From Heterostelium multicystogenum (Eukaryota > Evosea > Eumycetozoa > Acytosteliales > Acytosteliaceae), in contig RCNN01000100.1 in assembly GCA_003667245.1 (NCBI GenBank), positions 26,559 through 90,558 on the forward strand: a stretch of 64,000 bases of DNA. Direction: 5' to 3'. Positions within the stretch are counted from its first letter, which is position 1; each line of letters opens with the position of its first letter. The notes beneath the pieces were generated by a model. The model saw only the letters and a list, made by a program, of their open reading frames with translations, ran no database searches and had not been told where the DNA came from. This document shows, piece after piece, positions 12,064 to 23,966 of this stretch. The position numbers were made by a program, and so were the translations under genes.

Positions 12064-15000
12064 AAAGTTATAATGTTCTTAATATCCACTTTTCTTCATT
12101 AAATTTCCTAACTGGAGGATTTAAAAGAAGAATTAGGATCCATTTTAGCCCATTTCCTCACACAATTATGTCACTACTTAACACCTGACAACTAATTTAC
12201 TTCCGAATTAACACACCTAAATCTCATATAGATTTAATAAGTCATTTCCACATAAGTGACTTTGTTCTTCAAATTAATCGGTGATCTGCAACACTGAATA
12301 AATCAAACTGGATCAACAATGAAAACTTTCGAACTTGTAAATAATAATAATACTAAAGTAGTTGTTTTTTCAAATAAAGAATTTCTATCGGTTAGTCTCT
12401 ATTTCATATGCTCAACCCCCTTTTTAATTTCCCATTCCAACAAAACAAACCAATTTAAATAGTTGCCTAAATAATTTTTATTATCAATTCTGCTTCTTTG
12501 CATTAACAAACATATTTAAAATAGAATGTGATGATGGTCAAAAGTACTATTCTAAGCCCAACAAGGTTGTTCAATAAATATCGACCATTGATTTTGGATG
12601 AATTGGAAATAGAAATCCTATCTTAAATTCGGTCAGACCTGAATCGACCTAAACAAATTTCCAATCTGAAAAAACCTGGTCCCAAATAGTTTTGACTAAA
12701 AATATCTTACGGAGTTTCCTTTTATAGAATCTGGCAAGATTCTAATCTTGATTATAATACGCATATCTTAAATTTATATATATTTATATTTTAAATCAAT
12801 TCTAAATTTTTTGTTTTATTATTAGTTTTTAATGAATATTATATTTTTATAAATAGTATCAAAACTATTAACATAAACTCTACAATCAAATCTCAACTAT
12901 CTTTAAATTTATGTAAATTCTTTATTATTACATAAACTTTCTTAGAAAGCAATTAATGTAAAGAAATCAATTCAACTATTCAGCAAATCAACATCATTTT
13001 TTGTAAGTATTATATTTGGATATAAAAATAAATTAAATAACATTCAATTAAAGAATATATATATACAAGAAGAGAAGATGTCTTTTTAAAAATGAAAATA
13101 TCATTATTTAATTTAATTTAATTTAAATAATCATTTGTAAATATTTCTAAAAAACCTTAAAAATCACTCTTTCATTAGAAATTTGAAAATTACTTTATAA
13201 GGAATGTTTTTAGTTGGTTGGAAAAAGAAACTTACCAATCATTATATCTTTAATATTAAACGAAGTGGACTTCAATGCTTATTTTCTAATTAGAAAACCG
13301 AACTATTAGCAATGAGCCACAATCGTTCATCTCATTAATTGTATATATTTATTTATTTATTTAATAATATTAATAATAGTATTTTTTGTGATATCATTAT
13401 TAACAAAAGAAAATAACTTCATTATTTTAAAAAAAGTTTCCAAATACAAATTTTTAATGGTAACAAAACAAATGTGTCTTTTGGTGATTTATCTTTGCAT
13501 AGTTTAAATTAAATTAAATTAAAATTATATGTAATAGTGTGGTGGTGGTGTTACTGTGGGGTTAAAAAGGGAAAAGATGTGAGTAATTGTTGGAATGAAG
13601 TTAGGTAAAATTTGTGGGGATGGGGGTTTTGAACAAATATCAAAACCTCCCAAAAAACCACTAATCAATTTAAAATAGAAAGAATTTTTTTATAACATCT
13701 TAACTACAGTATCGAAAAACTATTGATTACCATTTTAATGAGGGTTAACCCTTCAACGAACCACCTCAGCTCCACCTCAACTTCAAAAAAATTACTAACT
13801 CCAGTAAAACATGTTGTTGTTTATTTCAAACTCACACTCTCACACTCTCACACACCATGACCTTTACTATTGAGAAGTAGGATTATTATTAATACCTTTA
13901 GTTAAATGAAAATACACAAAATAACTTCCAAGGTATAAATCACTTTAATTTAGTTTCTTAGGTGTGTTTTATATTACGATTTGTTGCCGCTGGAGTGTTA
14001 TTTTTCAAACACCCAATTCTTTCTATCTTATTTATATCTCTTCCTTTTTATCTTTATGTATCTTTGCTCGCAATAAAATTCTCATACTCTGAGACATTTG
14101 TTACAATTAAAATTATTACTACCATTGTTATTGCTACTTAGTGATTCTGAATTTTTCTTGCAATCGTTTGCTTTTCTACCCTCATTCCTCTTTAATTTTA
14201 CCATCCAGTTAGTTGTGGTAGCTTAAACGATTTAACAAATAAAAATATAACTGAACAAATAAGAAGTAATCCACTCTTTTTGACTTTGGTCATACCATTG
14301 CATAACAAAAGTAAATATATTACAAATTAATACACTTCATATAGCTATTGTATTTGATATTCATCTCAAGATTTGATAGATATCACATGATACTTGTAAA
14401 AATTGATTAAATTATTATTATTATTTGTAACCAACCTCAAATATCAACACCAAATAATAAATTTTTATTTATTTATTTATTCATTGACTATTATACCAAT
14501 ATTTTATTTCGATACTCTATTTGGCATTGCTTGACACCTATGTTTATATTATATTATTCTTATTAGTAACAACAAACACACTTCTCATTTTTTATTATTA
14601 TTGTGTATTCTTTCAAAAAGAACTAGCATTTTAATTGATGCTGGTAATAAATCACCACACCACCCAGTAATCTTATTCTTTTGACTTTCCCCCTTTTTCA
14701 ATTTTTAATTAAATCTATGTATTGAATCAAAAAATTGAACTGTGATTGACCAATCTATATGAAAGATTGAATAGCAATTCAATAGCTCACACACCATAAT
14801 AATAGCTACACCTACTACTACGAGTTATACAACTAAATTTTGAAGTACAATTAAATTTTTAATTATTACTCTATTCATATATATATTTAAATTGCAAAAT
14901 TCCATAAATACTTTACTAATTCAAATAATTATCCTCCTAAACAAATAATTCTAAACTACTTATTATAACACTAGATTGAATTTCCCTATTCCCTATAAAT

Positions 15001-15066
15001 TTAATCAACACTACTTATCTAAAAATACAATCTAATCAATACACCTGTAGTTTTAAAATTACAACT
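12064..15066. other. Three-kilobase gene-poor region
   Basis: Very AT-rich. It has poly-pyrimidine runs, short ATT/TTA repeats and a (CTCACA)n-like patch near 13830-13855. No frame with coding character, no tRNA and no element ends were found. It probably holds the 3' UTR of the GATA gene and the upstream region of the cyclin gene. Confidence 0.5.
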
Positions 15067-15888
15067 ATGCTATCCACCAACTATTACAACAATCACTTTG
15101 TAAATTCCAAATGTACTTATATTGATTGTGGTATTGCAACCAATCAACTCAACAATCAACAACCATCAACTTCACCCTTCATTATCATCTTCTACATCAT
15201 CGAGCTCGAGTTCATTATCTTATACCAACAGGAGAATCTCTAAATACCCGTATCTCACAAACTATCTCACTACTTTGTCGACTGACCTACTGGTAAAAAA
15301 AGTATGTAGCTGGGTAACCGAATCCTATCGAAGTGGAAAATTTGGATACAATGAAACCTTGCTCTCGAAATCTCAGATGGCTGCTGGTGTCACCGAAATA
15401 CTTGAAGTAATATTACAATGGATAATCGAAGATTTAAATGAATCACCTTATATTTTGTTTACCGCTTTCTTTTTTGGCCGATAAATATGTAAAGAAAGTT
15501 GGAATTAGACAGAGTTCAGTCTTGTGGTTAATTCTAACAAGGTAAGCTAATTAAAACTAATTTAGGTTATAAGTAAGATTGATTATTAATTGTTTAAAAT
15601 TATAGTTGTATTGTCTCAATTAAAATGTGTAGTGAATCAAAAATCAATATATATAAAAATTGCCAGTAAATTCGAAACAAGCCATTCCAACATTGTCAAA
15701 ATGGAAATGGAATTCCTTCTGCCATGGATTACCGTGTCTATGTAGAGGAACAAACTGTCAATGCTTTCTTGACCTGTATATTTATGGAATTTAAATGTAA
15801 CATCCCAGATAGAACTCAAGAGAAATTGAATGACATACAAATAGAAATACAACAGAAAGAACAACAACAAAAGTTAGATGTAAACTAA
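15067..15888 (+). CDS. Cyclin-domain protein (frame broken)
   Basis: Probable regulatory subunit of a cyclin-dependent kinase. Corrected in three places it reads from MLSTNYYNNHFV through a Ser-rich linker into a cyclin box: KYPYLTNYLTTLSTDLLVKK, then LFTAFFLADKYVKKVG, SSVLWLILTS|CIVSIKMCSE across a 64-nt intron (15542-15605), and NIVKMEMEFLLAMDYRVYV. The alternation of small helices and the KMEMEFLLAMDYRVYV string fit a PHO80/PCL-like cyclin. The single-base breaks are near 15172, at the T6 15470-15475 and near 15720. The C-terminus is Gln-rich and ends in ...KLDVN. Corrected length is about 250 aa. The partner kinase cannot be inferred. Confidence 0.68.
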
Positions 15889-16519
15889 CTTTTGTAAAGA
15901 TATATAAATATATTAAATCTTTTTTTGCTCTTTGTTTTAAAAGTATAAATAAAAAAAGAAGAGATGTACAAACAAAATTATAAGAACCACTGAGTTCCAT
16001 CGGTGAAAAGAATTAAACATTTTATTTATAAGGGTCTCTGATAAATTATAACAAAGTGAACATAATGTTCTATTTTTTGCACAAAGCACCCTAAAGATTT
16101 TTTGCATTTTATTTTTTGAACCTTATAAATTTTTCGATCTAAGGTTATAAATACTTGAATTCAAACAAAATCTTGCGAATTTTGAGAAAGTTAATGTTGA
16201 ATCCTCCAAAACCTCTTATTAAAGATTGATTCTGGTTATTTTTTCAATTGTATATATCAATAAAATATATAGTCAATCAAATCAAGCTTCTTTTTGAGTA
16301 ATATTCTTAATAATTTAGAGCTGTGATACAAGGTATTAAAATTTACAATATATTAGGTTAAAGTAGTTGGAATAATAATAAATAGTATCTAATTTTAATT
16401 AATGGAGTAAATGTAATATTTCAATAATAATTTGGTATCACATTAATAGATTACGTGATTAATAAACAGAACAAAACAAGTAATAAATATAATATTATTA
16501 TATATAGAAACAATAATTA
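15889..16519. other. Intergenic
   Basis: AT-rich spacer between the cyclin gene and the EGF-like membrane protein. No RNA gene or repeat seen. Confidence 0.5.
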
Positions 16520-18422
16520 ATGTTAAGAGGTGCAAATTTCAATATATATAAATCATTTTCTTTTTTATTATGTCTATCTATACTTCTATTAATATTTAAT
16601 GAAAGCAAGTTTATAATTGCTCATGCACTCGACAGCAATGAATTGAAACCACAAACAGAACAACAACCACATTTTAAAAACAGTAACAACAATAACAACA
16701 ACAATGACGATGATATAAATATTAGTAATAATAATAACATTAATAAAAATAGTATTAATAGTATATACTTAAATAGTAATAGTGGTAATAGTTCTAGTAG
16801 TAGTGATAGCAATATTGATAGTGGTGATATACGTATGTTTTGTATTTGATTTTATCTTAATCCAATCTTTGCAAATATTAATATTTATTACTATTATTAT
16901 TATTATTATAATAATTATCGTTATTATTAATCATTAGCAATACCATTTGGAGAAAATATAATAGTATCAAAAGATACAATCAATTTCACATGGTCGTCCT
17001 CAAGCTATGACCATAAACCATATTATAATGCATCGATATCGTTCGACGAAAAAGTTTGGACCGATTTCTGTGTTTATATTGAAACAAACAATTGTATATT
17101 CGACGGCTTAGTTTCAAACACTACCTATCATTTCAGGATATCTGATGTAGCCTATGAAATACCAGTGATTAAATATTATCAAATTCAAACACTACCAGGT
17201 AGGTGACACACTACATAGATAGTAGTAGTCTTGGTTCAAACAAACAAGAGGATTTCTAATGTTATAATAGATGCAACAAGTAGGTGTATTCTGGAGGATG
17301 GAGATAATGCCTGCTATGGCAATGGAAAATGTTTGGATAATCAGTGTTTTTGTAACGACGGTTGGGGTGGCGATCTATGTCAGATCCAAACCTTCAATAG
17401 CCATCGTTACCAATTGGTCAAGCCAAGTACGACGCAACCATTTGCTAATATTTCAATGGGTGGAATGACCTACTCAATTGTACTAGAAAGTCTCAAGGAG
17501 TACACTGCCGATGGTTGGATTGTCGGCAACACTGTGAATTTTTCAATGCTGAACTGGAGGTTCACTGCACTCGAAGATGAGGCTGTTGAGATCTTTACAA
17601 CCGATACTGTGGTTAGAAAGCGCTGGATTTATCAGGCAAGGTTAGACACTAACTACCTTTGGAAACAGAATGCTTTGATCAATATCACATTTACACAGTA
17701 CTCTGGAATAGATGGTATCACAGATAATCAGTACTATTCATTTCCATACGCAGGACATCCCCATTCTATATCACTGGGCTCGCTCAAGTATGATATCACA
17801 GTAGAGGGTTGGCGATTCCAAAATTATGACAATCTACTCGAAGTCAACAGTATTGTCACTCCACCTGAGGGTGGAGATCAGTGTGTAGAGTGGTCTCATT
17901 ACTCTCTCATCACAGGCGACCGTGTAACCGCACTAAGCTTAATAGATGCTGGAGGAAATATGGTGTATGGACAATTTCCCAATCGTGCCGATGTCGATTA
18001 CCTACCTAGAGTAGTCGAGAATAGGTTCAACAAGAATGAAAATGATGGGCTCTGTTCATGTTTCTTCAAAACTACCCTATTTTGAATTACGAGCACTCTT
18101 TGATCCCGACGTCAATTTACTGGTGACAGGAGGTGACTATTCAAGGTGTAGATATCCTTCGAAAAATAGATTCACTCTGATGGTTACTTTTGGATTTTCA
18201 CTAGGATTATTATTGGCGGCCACTACAGTATGTCTCATGGTTAAATATCAACAAGGACGACAATCAAAGAGTTATCACAATATGGATGATGAAGAGGAGG
18301 CACAGATTCACCAACCTCAGACTCCTCATCAGCAACAAGATGATGATGACGACAACTATGATGATGACCGATCAGTTTCTGGTGTCATCCTAGTAGATAG
18401 ACATAACAACAAAAATGACTAG
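16520..18422 (+). CDS. EGF-like type I membrane protein
   Basis: Predicted cell-surface protein. Exon 1 (16520-16832) encodes an N-terminal hydrophobic signal (YKSFSFLLCLSILLLIF) and an Asn/Ser repeat. A 105-nt intron leads to exon 2 (from 16938), an ectodomain with paired Cys and N-glycosylation sequons. A very short apparent intron around 17209-17250 precedes the EGF module (CYGNGKCLDNQCFCNDGWGGDLC), given here only as its Cys pattern C-X5-C-X4-C-X1-C-X8-C. A long beta-rich domain follows. After a one-base break at GGG 18047-18049 the frame continues ELRALFDPDVNLLVTGGDY into a transmembrane helix (FGFSLGLLLAATTVCLMV) and an acidic, Gln/His-rich cytoplasmic tail. The ligand is unknown. The architecture resembles dictyostelid EGF/TM receptors such as ComC, but orthology is not shown. 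Confidence 0.72.
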
Positions 18423-18666
18423 ATAGATAGATAGCACGAGCTCCCTTCTAGCTATTAATAAACATACTTCTTAATATACATATAACCATTACTTTATTCC
18501 TTGCATTTATTACATCCAAATGTTAAACATATGTTCGAAAAAACTGAAAAAAAAATGCAAAAAAAAAAAAAAAAACTTTCGTTTGATAAAATTGATCTGA
18601 TAAGTGTTATCTTTGTTCGACATACTTGTAATTAATCAGATTTTATAAGAGTTTGATTTGATAGAT

Positions 18667-19263
18667 ATGTCATTTTTTAATAATACATTAAAGAGCGTGA
18701 GATCATCTTCAACTCTTTTTGGTGAAGGTATGTATAGTTAGTCTATAAGTCAAAGCTACAGGAGCAAGAAGTCCTAGCCAGATGAAAGAACAATGTAACT
18801 CACTCATCGTTTACTTGCAAACTTTCATTGTTTGCTTATTGTTGTATTATATATATATATGCAGTTGAATCATTAATATATACAAAGAGATGGGCTACTA
18901 AGAAATCAGCTGCTACAACAAAGAACGGTAGAGATTCAAAACCAAAGTATCTTGGTGTCAAGAAGTTTGGTGGACAGTTTGTCGAGCCAGGAAACATTAT
19001 AGTCAGACAAAGAGGAACTAAGTTCCACCCAGGTGATGGTGTCGGAATGGGTAGAGATCATACTATTTTCGCAACCACTCCAGGTGTCGTTTACTTTTCA
19101 GTTTCAACAGTCAACTCCAGAGGAGAAAAGCGCACAACCAAGAAAGTTTATCTCTGTATTGGATCTCAGCAAGATCTATGCTGAACAAGAGATGATGGAT
19201 AACGAATTACTACAAGAAGAAGAACAACAACAACAAACAACAGCAGAGTCTCAAAAATTGTAG
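18667..19263 (+). CDS. mrpl27: Mitochondrial ribosomal protein bL27m
   Basis: Large-subunit protein that sits near the peptidyl transferase centre of the mitochondrial ribosome. Exon 1 (18667-18727) encodes [20 protein letters not shown], an import-type leader. A 137-nt intron separates it from exon 2 (18865-19263). The bL27 signature is clear: [18 protein letters not shown], then [33 protein letters not shown] and [17 protein letters not shown] one-base break near 19143 (AAG AAA GTT T) moves the frame into [18 protein letters not shown] and a Glu/Gln-rich tail, giving about 152 aa. Without correction the protein would stop early at 19184. The acidic C-terminal tail is a lineage-specific extension. 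Confidence 0.88.
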
Positions 19264-20202
19264 AAACTAAAACCAATATATATAAATTAATTAAAAGCAA
19301 AATCATATTTTAAAAGATAGATTAGAAAAGATATGAATATATCTACAGCAATCACAACTATATCAATTGATCATCAGGTCTTAGCACAATCCTTGCAGGT
19401 TTAGCTACACTCAGTTCTACTATACTATCTATCTATCTATCCCACAGAATACATATTCAATTGAACAAGGTCCAGCAGCTTTCAAATTGTAGAAATGAAT
19501 GTTTATTATGATGCATATTATTATGAGCTCCTGAGATTATATGACGTGGATGAAGAGATGAAATGATTATCTATCTATAGTATGAATCTTTAGACAGATT
19601 TTTTTTGTATTTGGTCGACATTAGACAGATTTGACATAATCATTATTATTTGTTTTGACCTTTTTTAATTAATATTTTTGTTCAATTCAAAACAACATCA
19701 AACATCAAACAAACAAAACCACCATCTTTGCTTTCAAACTAACTGCGACACTCGCCTAAACTTTAGGTGTGTTTGTTAAAGTAAATAATATAATACAATA
19801 TAATGTTGTGGTATTCTTGAGAAGTGTATAAATAAATAAAAGATAACTTCACCTTCACTTCACACAAAGTGTACAACCGATAGTGTGAATTTGTGAATCT
19901 TTTAATACAATAATATATATATTAATAGTAGTATAATTTAAAATTATGATTTTACTATTATTAATCATAAAATAAAATACTAATATTCATCAACCAAATA
20001 CTTCATTTATTCATCAATAGTATTGTACGAAAACAACACAACAACAATAACAATAACAACAAAACAGCAACTTATTACTTTTTACTTATTACTTAATTTG
20101 TTGTTTGACAAGTAGGAATAGAAGTAGTATTTCTATTTTCGAATCAAATCAAAAACCCAACCCAACATAACATAAAATAACAATCAAAATAGTTATTTAG
20201 TA
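19264..20202. other. Intergenic
   Basis: AT-rich, with CTAT repeats near 19425-19440 and CAA-rich DNA just before the next gene. Nothing coding supported. Confidence 0.5.
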
Positions 20203-21105
20203 ATGAAATTAATTTTAATAGTATCAATTTTAGTTTATATAATATTCAATAAATGTACTTTGGTATATAGCAATAGAATCAATGTAGACCAATTTAAGGA
20301 TTTATCTAAATCCATTTTACAAGAGTTGGAAATGATGTTTGATCATGATGATGAAAGTCATGCAGCACCCATGGCTGATGCCAACGATACAACTAAAAAT
20401 ACTACATCCGATTCCACCTGGCAACAGCAAGGCTGGAGCAGTAAATTCTTTCCTTCATTGCCACCGATGAATGTTACAATGGACTTTAATAATTCTACGG
20501 TTAGTTTGCCCATGCAGATGTATGCCGATCGTCTTAATATCTCAGATGTGAGAATGTATTCTCCGAATGTCAAATTCCCGCTCTCTTTTAATTCAAAGAA
20601 CATGACCTATGATATCGATATTCATGCCGATACACTTCCAATGACAATATCGCTCAATCCCAACAACTCAGTGGTGCCCCTGCAACTGATGATCAACGGT
20701 GACAATCAGATTCCAGTTGGAATTGATATCAAAAACATGTCGGTTCCATTGTTTAATTGGCTGGCTATCGGATTCCTTGGTAGTTTGATTATGGTCTGTC
20801 TGATAATGATCATCTATCAACACAGCATGCTATTGTCACTCAAGCGTCGATTGGATGATATCGATGTATCGAATCAAGTTTATCAGGGCAAGCGTATCAA
20901 AGTTGGTCATCGATGGTACAACTCAATCAACGACAACAACAACATCAATGACGAAAGTATCAATATCAATGATGATAACAATAACAACAGCAATATTATC
21001 AATAGCCAAGATCCTAAATATATAATACAATGCCATAAATGTGGTCAAGTAAATGGTAGAACCAATTTTTGTTTTCAATGTGGTAACCCTCTCCAGATAG
21101 GATAA
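20203..21105 (+). CDS. Single-pass membrane protein with C-terminal zinc ribbon
   Basis: An intact single-exon frame of 300 aa. Residues 1-23 form a signal peptide (MKLILIVSILVYIIF...). The ectodomain carries several N-X-S/T sequons (NVTMDFNNST, NISD, NMTY) and a short-repeat beta-like pattern. A transmembrane helix at about 186-207 (WLAIGFLGSLIMVCLIMIIY) is followed by a basic stop-transfer stretch and an Asn/Asp-rich linker. The last 30 residues read CHKCGQVNGRTNFCFQCGNP, a C-X2-C...C-X2-C zinc ribbon that would face the cytosol. I do not know the function. A cytosolic zinc ribbon on a glycosylated single-pass protein could suggest a partner-binding or quality-control role, but that is inference. 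Confidence 0.75.
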   Translation: MKLILIVSILVYIIFNKCTLVYSNRINVDQFKDLSKSILQELEMMFDHDDESHAAPMADANDTTKNTTSDSTWQQQGWSSKFFPSLPPMNVTMDFNNSTVSLPMQMYADRLNISDVRMYSPNVKFPLSFNSKNMTYDIDIHADTLPMTISLNPNNSVVPLQLMINGDNQIPVGIDIKNMSVPLFNWLAIGFLGSLIMVCLIMIIYQHSMLLSLKRRLDDIDVSNQVYQGKRIKVGHRWYNSINDNNNINDESININDDNNNNSNIINSQDPKYIIQCHKCGQVNGRTNFCFQCGNPLQIG

Positions 21106-21322
21106 CTCATAAAGCCACACATATATATATCTAACGCCATATAACCAAACCAAACATACAATGTACATACATACAAACAGACAAACAAACAGACAATAAT
21201 ATATATCCATGAAATTTAGCCTTAATGCATCGTTTTAAAATAAAAGCGAAGGTACAGAAACACGAATGTTTTTAATCTAATTATCAGATTCTAAATATTT
21301 TAGAATTGCCTTACTCAATCAG

Positions 21323-23946
21323 ATGAAACAACAACAACAACCTTTGTATCTATTTGCATATAATAACTATCAATATAAGAATGAAGAATCAATAGTACCC
21401 TCTGTCAATCATCATTATTGTTATCTGCATTCAAATTTAATAAAAGAAAGAGATTTGAAATTAGGTCAATGGGTATTCTTATCTATATCCTTGAGTGATA
21501 GTAATAATAGCAGTAGTAATAGTAGTAATAACAATAAATTAATAATAGTTTCACAAGTATGGACAAATAGAGATATTATCAATGAAAATATCATACAATC
21601 TGTACCTTTTATATATTACCCTGTCAGCAACGATGGTTGTACTAGTTTGGCAATTGATGACTTGAAGCAAACAATAGAATATAATAGCATCATACAATCA
21701 CAAAGTTTAAATAATAATAGTTCTGTTGATGTTGATGATAGTAAACAATCTATTCCTAAACCATTGCAAATCGAACTATTCAATATACCAAATCAACAAC
21801 AACTGAATACATTGTCGAAAATAGATATCATCCTGTTAAATACTAATCAAATACCGTTGAATTCAAAGCATCAATATGTATGTATCTTATTATCTATATC
21901 TAGCTATGTTTGTTTGTATGTTACTTATAAGTAATTTTTGATTGATTAAGATTAAAGATGTATTGCTTCATAAGTTAGTTGGCAATGGCTTTATCGTTGG
22001 CAGTATCGATCATCCTTTGCTCAAAGTTGTAAATGTATATAGTGCGGAGAAGATTGGTATTGTTTCGCTGACGACCAAGATCAATATCATAGCACAGCAT
22101 CAGAAGCGACATCTCGCTGACATCAGTGAAGGACCACTAAAAATAGACAAAATGAAGATGTTACTTGAGCAAAGAAGAAAGGATGTGCAACATGGCAATG
22201 GCTCAGTGATGATTGGTGGTTTGGATAAGCAGTTTGAAATATTGGAGGAGATGATCATTTTCCCAATGTTATTTAGGTCGGTGTTTACACATCTCGCGAT
22301 CGATCCACCTAAAGGAATCCTTCTCAAAGGTGAGCCAGGCACGGGAAAAACACACATTGTCAGGTCGATTGCAACCTACTATTCGATTCACCTGATCGTG
22401 GTCGATGCCACCAAGATCACAGGCACCTACCTTGGCGACACCGAGGCAGCCCTCCGCAGGATTTTCTCAGAGGCTACTGAGCAATCCAAGGATCAACCTG
22501 TCATTCTCTTCATTGATGAAATAGATACAATTTGCCCTCAAAGATCACAGGCCAACAACAATGAGTCAAGAGTAGTTGGGCAGCTTCTTACTTTGATGGA
22601 TGGAATCGAATCAAGAAGTACTAATCTTATTGTCATTGCAGCGACTAATCGTCCCAATCATATTGATGCTGCACTTAGACGTCCCGGACGTTTCGATCGA
22701 GAACTTGAAATTCCAGTTCCAGACAAGAATCAGCGTATTCAAATACTGAAGCTATATACAAAGCACTTGCCTATTAATGTCGATCTCTGTAAGCAATTTA
22801 TACATCAACTTCGTGGTCCTATACTAATATTGGTATTTACCAATCTAAAGCATCTTTGTCCGATGAATGTTCAGGATATGTTGGAGCAAATTTACAGTCA
22901 GTTTGCAGAGATGCAGCGTTCATTGCATTTAAAAAGTTTGAGAATGGAGATAAGCAGGAAAAGGTTATTGACTACCAAGATTTTAAAGAGTCTTTGCGAA
23001 GCAATCCACCTAGTCTGCTAAAAGAGAATCGCATTGTCGAGATTCCAAATGTTACTTGGGATGATATAGGTGGATTGGAGGATGTAAAACAGGAGCTTCA
23101 GTTGGCTATTGAGTGGCCAATGCTTCACAGCCGTACCTACAAGCTCTTGAACTTGTCACCCCCAAAGGGTATACTGCTCTATGGTCCTCCAGGTTGTTCG
23201 AAAACAACTTTGGTCAAAGCTATAGCAAACAGTGCCAAGCTTTCATTTATATCAATGAGTGGCGCGAATATCTTCTCACCATTCTTGGGTGATAGTGAGG
23301 CATCTATCAGGGCAGTTTTCAAAACCGCACGACAATCTACTCCATGCATCCTATTCTTTGATGAAATTGATGCCATCGTTTCAAAGCGTCAATCATCGGA
23401 ATCTGGTGACAGTGCACAATCTAGAGTTCTCTCAACGTTCCTTAATGAAATGGATGGTTTCGAACAACTCAAAGATGTAATTGTTGTTGGTGCCACCAAC
23501 AGACTCGACATGATCGACGCTGCATTATTAAGACCTGGTAGATTTGACAAAATTCTGAAAGTACGTGAATAATAATATTCTACTATTTCCAGTGACTAAT
23601 ATTTAATTATCCAAATGTTCCAGATAAATTTACCAGATCAAAAGACAAGATTACAAATATTTAAAGTAAAGACTAAGAAATTACCTATGGAAAAAGATAT
23701 AGATTTTGATGAACTCTCCAATAATGTAAGAATATGATAGCCTATGAATATATATTTTAAAATAGATACTGATATTTATATGTTTTTATTATATTTTAAT
23801 GAAAGACCGAAGGATTTAGCGGTGCTGATATAGAGAATATTTGTAAAGAAGCATCTATTTGTTGTATGAGAAGAGATCTGATGAATGGAATGGTTTCTAT
23901 GGATGATTTTAGATTTGTTTTAAAACAAAAAGAAAATCATAAATAA
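21323..23946 (+). CDS. AFG2B/SPATA5L1-like tandem AAA+ ATPase
   Basis: Cdc48-like double-ring ATPase. The SPATA5L1 (AFG2B) family acts with AFG2A in late 60S ribosome maturation. Four exons, 21323-21877, 21951-23560, 23624-23725 and 23806-23946, have introns of 73, 63 and 80 nt. D1 has Walker A GEPGTGKT, Walker B ILFIDEID and ATNRPNHIDAALRRPGRFDRE. D2 has GPPGCSKTTLVKAIA, FISMSGANIFSPFLGDSEAS, CILFFDEIDAIVSKR and DAALLRPGRFDKIL. The Cys-Ser Walker A variant and the SGAxxFSPFxGDSE string fit AFG2B better than AFG2A, NVL or Cdc48. One frame change lies between about 22790 and 22850, before SLSDECSGYVGANLQSVC. The N-terminus is Asn/Ser-rich and divergent. Corrected length is about 800 aa. It converges on the IPT/DNase II gene with a 20-base gap. 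Confidence 0.85.
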
Positions 23947-23966
23947 ATTAGACTCGACCAAAGTTA

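Noticed and set aside
15637..16000. Minus-strand hydrophobic frames that look like membrane segments
   Set aside because: Antisense to the cyclin 3' end and AT-rich flank; Phe/Leu/Tyr content follows from A-rich opposite-strand sequence.
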